From Candidatus Nitrosotalea sp. TS (GTDB taxonomy: Archaea; Thermoproteota; Nitrososphaeria; Nitrososphaerales; Nitrosopumilaceae): 64,000 nt of DNA. Each line of letters begins with the position of its first letter. Position 1 is the stretch's first letter. Position numbers and translations under genes: made by a program. Positions 56,726-64,000 of the stretch are shown in pieces. Where the stretch lies: the NCBI RefSeq assembly GCF_011319465.1, contig NZ_RCMB01000010.1:1-64000 (forward strand). Reading direction: 5' to 3'. The notes beneath the pieces are model-generated. The model was not told where the DNA came from, did not search any database, and worked only from the letters and a program-made list of their open reading frames with translations.

Positions 56726-59230
56726 TTGGAACCAAGCCTTGTGAGGCCTGTTTCACCAATCAACTATGATCTGGAATTTGAGCCAGACTTTGATAAATTC
56801 AAGTTTAGAGGAAAAGAGAAAATTCTCATAAAGGTACCCAGGCCTACGCGACAGATAATTATGCATTCTGCAGAACTTGAGATTCAAGACTGCACGGTAC
56901 TCTGGAATGAAAAAAAGATAAGGGCAAAAGTAAGGCTTGATGAGAAAAAAGAAGAACTGGTCCTGAATCTGCCTGAAAAAATATCTGGCAGGGCTGTACT
57001 CTTGATTAATTTTGTAGGCACGCTAAATGACAAGCTGGTCGGTTTTTACAGGAGCAAATACGAGTACAAGGGAAAGGAAAAACACCTTGCAACCACACAA
57101 TTTGAGGCAGCAGATGCAAGACGCGCATTTCCATGCTGGGATGAGCCCGAAGACAAGGCGACATTTGATGTATCGTTAATAGTTGACAGTAACCTAACTG
57201 CACTCTCAAACATGCCTGTTGTATCAAAGAAGAGGCTTGGCAAGAAAACATCATTTCGATTTGACACAACCCCTGTCATGTCCACGTATCTTTTGTATCT
57301 TGCAGTAGGAGAGTTTGAGTTTCTGCAGGGCAAGTTGGGAAAGACACTTGTTAGAATTGTCACAACTCAAGGAAAGAAAGAACAGGGAAAAATGGCACTC
57401 TTGTTTACAAAACAATTCTTGGCATATTTTCAAAAATATTTCAAAATTCCATATCCGCTACCAAAGCTTGACATGATAGCAATTCCAGACTTTGCGTCCG
57501 GTGCCATGGAAAATTGGGGTGCAATCACGTTTAGGGAGACTGTACTGCTGTATGATCCAAAGACATCATCCACTGATACAATGCAACACATCGCTGAAGT
57601 AATAGCACACGAGCTTGCACACCAGTGGTTTGGCAATCTTGTTACAATGAAATGGTGGAATGATCTTTGGCTCAATGAAAGTTTTGCTACCTTCATGGCA
57701 ACAAAGGCAGTAGACAAGATTTACCCAGAATGGGATTTCTGGGACCAGTTCCTGATATCTGAGATGACAGGTGGAATGAGCCTTGATTCACTAAAGTCTT
57801 CCCATCCAATAGATGTTGATGTAAAAAGTCCTGCAGAGGTTCGACAGATATTTGACGAGATTAGCTACAACAAAGGTGGAAGCGTGCTCATGATGCTGGA
57901 AAATTTCATCGGGCCTGACAACTTTCAAAGGGGAATGCATAGCTATCTCAAAAAACACGAATACTCTAATGCTACAACTGAAGATCTCTGGAATTCTCTT
58001 GGTGCTGCATCAAGAAAGCCAGTGCGCCAGTTGATGAACACATGGGTGAGGCAGATTGGATATCCAATAGTTGAGGCAAAAGCAATTGATTCTAAAATAA
58101 AATTATCACAAAAAAGATTTTTACTTGAAAACGACGGCAAGTCACGACAAGGAAATTGGATAATTCCTGTATCAATTAGGATGGAAGATAAAGTGGTCAC
58201 AAAGATGATGCGCGGCTCTGTCACTGTACCATATACGAGCAGATGGTTCAAGGTAAATGACGGACAGAAGGGATTCTACAGGGTAAGATATGATGAAAAT
58301 GCACTAGATAATCTGGGAAGGCTGGTAGAGGAAAAAAAGATATCAAATCTTGACCGCTGGAGCATCCATCATGACTTGACTGCACTTGTGATATCAAACC
58401 AATATCAACTCAAGCACTATCTTGACTTTGTAAGACACTATGAAGAAGAAGATGACTATGTTGTGTTGTCTGATATCATTGGATTTCTGAACTTTTTGTA
58501 TGTCTTGCTCTCGGGAGAAAAGTTCTGGGACGAGATAAAAGAATTCAATCAATATTTCATGAATGTCATATTCCGAAGGATAGGATGGGATAAAGTCAAG
58601 GGTGAAAAACCAACATATGCACTATTGAGAAGCAGCCTGATAGGCTCCCTTGCAAAACTCGATGACAAGGAAATAGTGGAAGAAGCAAAATCTAGATTTT
58701 CAAATACTCTACGATCAGGTTTGCTGAATCCAGATCTGAGAAGTGCAGTGTACTCTACTGTTGCATGGGATGGAAATCCTGGCACGTATCAACAAATGGT
58801 TGGCCTGTATCGCAAGGCATCAACACAGGAAGAGAAGATAAGATTTCTAGGCTCCCTTTCAAACTTTAAAGAAGAAAGATTACTTGCCAAAACTCTTGCC
58901 TTTGCATTATCTCGGGAGGTAAGGACGCAGAATCTCTTCATGCCGGTTGCAAGGATGGTTGCAAATCCATATGGAAAAGAATTGGTGTGGCCATGGATTA
59001 AAAAGAACTGGAAGGGCCTTGTCAAGAAATTCGGCGTAGGCAATCCATTACTTAACAGAATAATTGGAAGTGTATCTGTTATGGCTGACCTTGAAAAAGA
59101 AAAAGAGGTCCGCAGCTTTTTTGTAAAGCACCATGTTCCAGGAACTGAAATGAAACTTGCTCAAAGCCTTGAAAGAATAAGAATCCATGCCAAGTTTCTA
59201 AAAAATGCAAGAAAAGAATTTGGACAATAG
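56726..59230 (+). CDS. M1-family zinc aminopeptidase (tricorn-interacting-factor-like)
   Basis: 834 residues, TTG start (ttggaaccaag). Removes N-terminal amino acids from peptides. Zinc site: GAMENWG near residue 260, HELAHQWFGN near 295, and WLNESFATF near 318. The Tyr-bearing ERAP1-like C-terminal helical domain follows. Intact long frame between frameshifted neighbours. No signal peptide. T8 run follows the stop. Confidence 0.95.
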   Translation: MEPSLVRPVSPINYDLEFEPDFDKFKFRGKEKILIKVPRPTRQIIMHSAELEIQDCTVLWNEKKIRAKVRLDEKKEELVLNLPEKISGRAVLLINFVGTLNDKLVGFYRSKYEYKGKEKHLATTQFEAADARRAFPCWDEPEDKATFDVSLIVDSNLTALSNMPVVSKKRLGKKTSFRFDTTPVMSTYLLYLAVGEFEFLQGKLGKTLVRIVTTQGKKEQGKMALLFTKQFLAYFQKYFKIPYPLPKLDMIAIPDFASGAMENWGAITFRETVLLYDPKTSSTDTMQHIAEVIAHELAHQWFGNLVTMKWWNDLWLNESFATFMATKAVDKIYPEWDFWDQFLISEMTGGMSLDSLKSSHPIDVDVKSPAEVRQIFDEISYNKGGSVLMMLENFIGPDNFQRGMHSYLKKHEYSNATTEDLWNSLGAASRKPVRQLMNTWVRQIGYPIVEAKAIDSKIKLSQKRFLLENDGKSRQGNWIIPVSIRMEDKVVTKMMRGSVTVPYTSRWFKVNDGQKGFYRVRYDENALDNLGRLVEEKKISNLDRWSIHHDLTALVISNQYQLKHYLDFVRHYEEEDDYVVLSDIIGFLNFLYVLLSGEKFWDEIKEFNQYFMNVIFRRIGWDKVKGEKPTYALLRSSLIGSLAKLDDKEIVEEAKSRFSNTLRSGLLNPDLRSAVYSTVAWDGNPGTYQQMVGLYRKASTQEEKIRFLGSLSNFKEERLLAKTLAFALSREVRTQNLFMPVARMVANPYGKELVWPWIKKNWKGLVKKFGVGNPLLNRIIGSVSVMADLEKEKEVRSFFVKHHVPGTEMKLAQSLERIRIHAKFLKNARKEFGQ

Positions 59231-59236
59231 GTTTTC

Positions 59237-59244
59237 TTTTTTTT
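59237..59244 (+). terminator. Oligo-T terminator after the aminopeptidase
   Basis: Eight T on the plus strand, seven bases after the stop codon at 59230. Confidence 0.5.
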
Positions 59245-59259
59245 GAAATAAAATTCTCA

Positions 59260-59502
59260 ATGTTTAATAGTGTATCAAATCAGCAAAATCTAATGTCAAA
59301 CCCATCGCCACAAAAACTCAGGGCAATATCGATAATGTTTCTTGTGGCAGGTGCCTGGGGACTTGCAATGGGGATGTTTTATTTCAAAAATCCTAGTTTT
59401 CCTCTTGCTGCACTTGGAGTGATAAATCTAGTACTTGGAATTTTCTTGGGATTTCGCCAGATGCAAAAAAGAGACAGTGGAATGTACAGGAAAAAAAAGT
59501 AG
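59260..59502 (+). CDS. Small two-helix membrane protein
   Basis: 80 residues, ATG 59260 (ATG 59293 possible). Helices near 24-42 (IMFLVAGAWGLAMGMF) and 48-65 (AALGVINLVLGIFLG), basic tail RKKK. No family recognised. Confidence 0.6.
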   Translation: MFNSVSNQQNLMSNPSPQKLRAISIMFLVAGAWGLAMGMFYFKNPSFPLAALGVINLVLGIFLGFRQMQKRDSGMYRKKK

Positions 59503-59562
59503 CAAAGAATTTTTTGGGCATTTTGGATCTCTTTTTATAATTTGTTACCTTGAGAGTTAGGG

Positions 59563-60844
59563 ATGGTTGACATAAGTGTAGGGTCATTGTTTAGGACAGA
59601 ATGGATTCTTCCAATCTTTCTTGGCATGATTTTTCTTGCCTCATCTGCTTGCCAAAAAGATTAGACTGCCATATACCATGGTTCTTGTAGGAATAGGAAT
59701 AGCGGTATCACTTGTACACGTATCGGGATTTGGCATTTTTGATACTTCCAAGTTTCATGTTGACCCAAAATTAATTCTGTATTTCATCGTGCCGCCTTTA
59801 ATCTATGAAGCCATGATGAAAATAGATAGAGAACAATTCAAGACAGTTAGGATATCGTCATTGTTGCTTGCCACCCTCGGTGTGGTTCTTGCCACCCTAG
59901 TGGGTGGATTTTTGCTTTCTTATGTTGCAGGATTGCCAGTCATTGTCGCTTTTGCATTTGCAGCACTCATTGCACCTACAGATGCTGCAATTGTAATCCA
60001 GGTATTCAAAAAAGTCAGGGTGCCAAAGGCACTGACAATGCTTATGGAGTCAGAAGCAAGTTTTAACGATGCGACAGGACTTGTTATCTTTTCTTCTATT
60101 ATTGCAATAGCTGCAGCTCAAGGTTCTGCATTGGGATCGCCTGAAACCATTGGGCAGATAAATGTCAATATTCCAGAACAGATAGTGCATTTTGCCATCG
60201 TGTTTTTTGGTGGACTAGCTGTTGGTCTGGGATTTGCAGTTGCCGCCCGCTTTCTCTTCAAGCTCATGGATGAGCCGTTTTCAGAGACTGCGCTTTCCGT
60301 TGCTGTCTTGTTTGGTTCTGTAGTTGTCGCAAATGCGTTGCAACTTTCTGGTCTGGTTGCAGCAGCTGCCTCTGGGTTGTATTTTGGTAATTTGGTTATG
60401 AAGGGAAAGGGAATAATGAGCGAAAAAACACTAGTGTACAGTTCGCACTTTTGGGAGATGATTGCCTTTTTTGCAAACTCGGTGGCCTTTTTGTATCTTG
60501 GACTGAGCATGGATATTCAAAACATGGGAAAGAACCTGCCGCTAATTGCAATGGCATTTGGAGCTGTATTGGCGGCGCGAGCAGCGTCCACATATCCAAT
60601 ACTTGCTGCAACCCATAGATTTACACACGAAAAGTGGCCAAGTGCGTGGAGACATGTAATAATGATAGGTGGCATGAGGGGTGCTCTGTCTGTTGCGCTG
60701 GTGGCAACACTTCCAGACAGCAACTTCAAGGATATTTTGGAGCCTATAACATTCGGAGTTGTCCTGTCGTCCCTGATAGTCCAGTATCCTTTGCTGACAA
60801 GATATATCAAAAAGGCATTTCCTGAAAATGCCGTACCTCAATAA
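59563..60844 (+). CDS. Na+/H+ antiporter, CPA1/NhaP type (frameshifted at N-terminus)
   Basis: About 425 residues, ATG 59563. The first TM (WILPIFLGMIFLAS) is in one frame, and after an indel near 59635 the frame gives HLLAKKIRLPYTMVLVGIG and 11 further helices. The transport-site motif is AALIAPTDAAIVIQVFKK (PTD in place of a double Asp), then ESEASFNDATGLVIFS (ND) and the C-terminal GGMRGALSVALVATLP. CPA1 exchangers keep Na and pH. The cytosolic tail is very short. Confidence 0.9.
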
Positions 60845-60867
60845 ATTATTTTATCATTATACAAAAT

Positions 60868-61371
60868 TTATTGCAATTGTAAGATTGTCAAAATTATGCT
60901 AGGTACTACTGGCTCGTCAACTGGACAGATTGCCTCAATGCCTATACCTTCATCTGCGACCTCAACTGACATCATTATGTTCAAAATGTCATTTTTGTTG
61001 AGATATGTTACAGTCTGTGTAATGATGACATCCTTTAGGTCAGAGTCCTTTATCACGGCCCTGACATTGGAATCGTGCACATCTTTGTTGTTTACCCTTA
61101 GCCAAAAATCTAGCCAGCGTGGCTTGTCACCTGCTATCTTGCCTACCTGCAGACCAGCTATTACAAGATACATGGCAGCTTGCTTGATCTTGACGTCGGC
61201 TCCGTCAAAATCTATGGTGTGCTCTTTTCCCTGTGTGTCTTCTTGATTGTCAAGTATGACCTTCACAGGACCTAGTCTGGTTGGTCTCTGAGTTATGGAA
61301 GAAGAGAATTGGCCAAATGCCTTTTGTTCTTGAGGTGGCATTACGATCGTTACTATAACGATACAAATCAA
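60868..61371 (-). CDS. Exported beta-rich protein, family unknown
   Basis: 167 residues if TTG 61371 is used; a hydrophobic start (ICIVIVTIV) then QEQKAFGQFSSS. The body has ILDNQEDTQGKEHTIDFDGAD, MYLVIAGLQVGKI and WLDFWLRVNNKDVHDSNVRA. No named family. Intact. Converges on the antiporter gene. Confidence 0.65.
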   Translation of the reverse strand: MICIVIVTIVMPPQEQKAFGQFSSSITQRPTRLGPVKVILDNQEDTQGKEHTIDFDGADVKIKQAAMYLVIAGLQVGKIAGDKPRWLDFWLRVNNKDVHDSNVRAVIKDSDLKDVIITQTVTYLNKNDILNIMMSVEVADEGIGIEAICPVDEPVVPSIILTILQLQ

Positions 61372-61512
61372 TTAAACTTTCCTAGAGTTGTCATTTGTTG
61401 TATGTGATATCGATTTTAAAACTAATGTAGATTGTGAAAAAATTAATGCTGGTCTTACATCATCAATTTTTATATAATACAATTGTTGATCAACCATATC
61501 TTAAAACATCAC

Positions 61513-63245
61513 ATGAAGACTAAATCCAAGCCTGCAAAAAAGAAGATACAAAGAAAAATAAAATTCTCTAGGAAAAGTGCTGCACAAAAAAAGAATCGTA
61601 AAGTCTCTGTTCAAAAAAAGAAGCAGAGTGGAGGTGAATCTAACATGCAGCAACAATATAAAAAACTAAAAGAGGAGAATGACCGTCTCATTGCCACTGA
61701 GAAACGATATAGGATCCTGTATGACAAAACCCCCACCTTGTTGCGTACTGTCACAATTGATGGGATATTAACAGACTGCAACGAGGCATATCTGAAATCT
61801 CTTGGTTATTCCATGGACGAAATAATTGGAAAACAGATTAACGATCACACTGCAACACGAAGCATCAAGGAGATGGATGCAAACGTCGAACATTGGAAAA
61901 AAACACATGAGACACTCCCTTCCGAAGTCTGGATGAAAAGAAAAGATGGAAGTATATTCCCAACATTGCTGAGCGGAACAAGTTTGTACGACGAGCATGG
62001 CAAGTTGACTGCAAGAACACTTGCAATAGTAGATATGACTGAAATTTATGAGACGCGAGAGAATCTGGAACACAAAGAAGCACGCCTAAGAGAGCGATTC
62101 GATGATCTCAAAAAAACCCACGAGCGCCTTGAGACGGCAGAAAAGACATATCGCACTCTGTACGAGAAATCGCCCAGCCTGCTTCGTACCATTACAATTG
62201 ATGGGATATTAACAGACTGCAACGAGGCATACATGAAATCCCTTGGCTATACGAAAGAAAAGATAATCGGAATGTCAATTTATGATCACACTGCGGAAAG
62301 AAGCCTAAATGATTTGAAAGACGATTACGAAAAATGGCGCGAAACTCATGAGGTATCACACAGAGAGATCTGGATGAAAAGAAAAGACGGGAGCATATTT
62401 CCAACGGTACTGAGCGGAGCAAGCTTGTACGATGAAAATAACAACATCATTGGTAGAACTGTGGCCTTGACTGACATATCAGAACTGCGGGAAACAATGG
62501 ATCATGTACAGGAACTTGAAAAAGTGGACCAACTAAAAGAAGAATTTTTGTCAATGGTCACACACGAGCTAAAATCTCCATTAACCCCAATCATTGGATT
62601 TGCACAGGCTCTAAAAAGAACAAAAATGCTCGGTGATCTAAATGCTAAACAACTAGATGCGGTGGAGACCATACTTGCAAGTGCAGTCAGGTTAAAGAAG
62701 CTAATAGGTGACCTGCTTGATGCACAAAAACTAGATTTGGGAAAAATGAAGTTCGATCATGCCGATATCAAAGTTGATGAATTGTTAAAACGAATAGAAT
62801 CAGCATTTACGTATACTGCAAAAGAAAAAAATATTACATTTGTCAACAGCAATACAGAAAACACGATTATAAACAGTGACAGGGACAGAATAGAGCAGGT
62901 AATGACAAACTTAATTTATAATGCTATAGACTTTGTACCAAAAGAAGGAGGTAGAATAGAAATAAACGCAAAATCCAGATGGCAATAACATGTCTTTTTC
63001 AGTAATAGATAATGGAATCGGGATTCCTGAGGAAAAGCAAAAGAATCTATTCCAAAAGTTCTACCAAGCGGAAACTTCGCATGACCAGAAAACATGGTGG
63101 ATCGGGCTTGGGGCTCTCTATTTGTAAGGGAATCGTAGAAGGACTAGGCGGCAGTATTGGGGTATCAAGCAAACCAGGCGTAGGATCTACGTTTTATTTC
63201 ACTGTTACCAAAGGAGAAGATGTAACTTGCGCATACTTGGAGTAG
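61513..63245 (+). CDS. Sensor histidine kinase with Lys-rich N-terminus and two PAS domains (frameshifted)
   Basis: About 575 residues, ATG 61513. An extremely basic N-terminus ([20 protein letters not shown]) without membrane helix, then two PAS domains in tandem at about residues 65-185 and 210-330, near-copies of each other. HisKA with [19 protein letters not shown] holds the phospho-His. The ATPase has [15 protein letters not shown] (N box), [18 protein letters not shown] (G1) and [14 protein letters not shown] (G2), with indels near 62985 and 63090. It is cytosolic. The response regulator gene starts inside its 3' end. Confidence 0.88.
61753..62231 (+). repeat. Internal PAS duplication with identical 38-base copies
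   Basis: The 38 bases at 61753-61790 recur identically at 62194-62231, 441 bases (147 codons) later, at the same place in the second PAS domain ([12 protein letters not shown]). Other stretches of the two PAS units (tggatgaaaagaaaag) are also alike. This points to a recent duplication or gene conversion inside the kinase gene. Confidence 0.8.
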
Positions 63246-63587
63246 ACGACAACACTGACATTACAAAACTTCTCAATACCATACTGTCAAGTGAAGGTCA
63301 CGAATTCTCGTCTGTTGACAACGGTCGTGAAGGTTTGAAGCGCATGAGAGAACAGAGTTATGATTTGATATTTCTTGATCTGTCCATGCCGGGATTCTCC
63401 GGATTAGATGTGGTTCGAAGAGCTTGTCAAGGACGGCAACATCAACAAACAAAAAATTGTCCTGTTTACAGCATCTTCAGTATCTGATATAGAGATAAAC
63501 AACTTGATAAAAAAAGGAGTCCACTCGTGTCTTAGAAAACCAGTAGACATTGATGCAGTACTTGACAAAGTAAGTCAGTTTCAGTAA
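63227..63587 (+). CDS. Response regulator receiver protein (CheY-like, frameshifted)
   Basis: About 120 residues, TTG start at 63227 overlapping the kinase stop. Receiver: [32 protein letters not shown] with the phospho-Asp, and after an indel near 63420 [10 protein letters not shown] and CLRKPVDID with the conserved Lys. No output domain, so it works alone or with another protein. Translationally coupled to the histidine kinase. Confidence 0.88.
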
Positions 63588-64000
63588 CTAGTTTTTCGGC
63601 TTGTTTTCAAAAACAGGAAGTCTTCCTGTCACTTCATATATTTTCTTCTTCATATCATCGTAGGAAAATTCCAGTTTGCCGTTTTCTTCTTTTGTGGATG
63701 ATTCACCAATTAGCTTGCAAACAGAGTTTATCTCTTCCATCAAGGAAGGATCTAGCGTGTCGTTTGCAAAATATAATGTGCTGCGTATTGCTTCTATCGC
63801 AGGTTTTATTTTTTCCATATGCTCATTAATTTTTTCAATGATCTCTTCTTTTCCATCTTCTTTTTTGTTGAATTCGATAACCAGCCTGTTAACAAAACCC
63901 ACCGTAAACAAAAGTGTTGTAAAATGATTTTTTATGTCATATATGGCATACTTTAGACGTCTTTGTCTTAGGAGTTCCTGCTCTTGAAGTATCCTGTGTT
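63588..64000 (-). CDS. Helical protein, 5' part outside the window, kinase-linked
   Basis: An open frame runs from the window edge to TAG at 63588 (TTG 63911 is an internal start only). The visible part begins ILQEQELLRQRRLKYAIYD and IKNHFTTLLFTVGFVNRL, then charged helices (EEIIEKINEHMEKIKPAI). The KYAIYDIKNHFTTLL segment resembles the dimerisation/phospho-His helix of kinases; that is inference. It converges on the response regulator with adjacent stops and probably belongs to a second signalling protein. Confidence 0.55.
   Translation of the reverse strand, partial: HRILQEQELLRQRRLKYAIYDIKNHFTTLLFTVGFVNRLVIEFNKKEDGKEEIIEKINEHMEKIKPAIEAIRSTLYFANDTLDPSLMEEINSVCKLIGESSTKEENGKLEFSYDDMKKKIYEVTGRLPVFENKPKN

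Noticed and set aside
1-64000. Mobile elements, CRISPR array or prophage
   Set aside because: No transposase, integrase, inverted-repeat ends or regularly spaced repeats were seen; the only notable DNA repeats are the PAS copies and the repeat-protein units.

Overview
The window comes from an ammonia-oxidising archaeon of the phylum Nitrososphaerota (Thaumarchaeota), probably a group I.1a relative; the genus cannot be fixed from sequence alone. The evidence is a eukaryote-type topoisomerase IB, a 3-hydroxypropionate/4-hydroxybutyrate-cycle ligase and hydratase pair, a NirK-like copper protein, a divergent FtsZ, PEFG-type C-terminal anchors, LysW-carried lysine and arginine synthesis, archaeal ribosomal proteins eL39, eL31 and eL15, archaeal DnaG, TruD and DphB, and a tRNA with an intron. 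No mobile element, CRISPR array or rRNA was seen. The ammonia monooxygenase genes are not in this window.

Layout. 1-4.9 kb is accessory and envelope-related: the end of a tandem-repeat protein, a 39-residue cysteine-rich protein coupled to a CxC membrane protein, a Met-rich DsbA-like thioredoxin with a PEFG anchor, and a lysyl-phosphatidylglycerol-synthase-like membrane protein. 5-12.6 kb holds tRNA-Met, topoisomerase IB, an SDR, a DUF1998 helicase, an epimerase, a quinone-type methyltransferase and TatA. 12.7-23 kb holds glutamate dehydrogenase, an AsnC-type RAM protein, HesB, the carbon-fixation pair, DUF1801, an amidotransferase, a Toprim protein, DnaG, a convergent pair of HTH-fused flavin enzymes, and DphB-DUF357. 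23-32.2 kb is a long minus-strand lysine/arginine block with two different LysW carriers. 32.4-39.6 kb holds a NitT/TauT-type ABC transporter, a MetF-like protein and a split B12-dependent methionine synthase. 39.7-51.4 kb holds a Nudix hydrolase, ribosomal proteins, FtsZ, a methylthiotransferase, an aspartase-like lyase, the NirK-like protein, SerA and several secreted or membrane proteins. 51.4-64 kb holds an NHLRC2-like thioredoxin-propeller, TruD, a Vgb-like propeller, DedA, an M1 aminopeptidase, an Na+/H+ antiporter and a two-component system.

How the genes work together. The lysine/arginine block is the best-defined system. Homocitrate synthase, LysW1, LysX and LysK form one run. ArgG, LysW2, ArgX, LysY, LysZ, LysJ and an AsnC regulator form the other. 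Each run has its own carrier and carrier ligase, while the kinase, reductase, aminotransferase and deacetylase appear to be shared.

Quality warning. About thirty genes, many of them housekeeping, are broken by one or two single-base indels, often in or next to short homopolymers, and the protein resumes in another frame. I read this mainly as uncorrected sequencing or assembly error and annotate these genes as one CDS each. Start and end positions are exact where codons are visible; positions of the indels are approximate.
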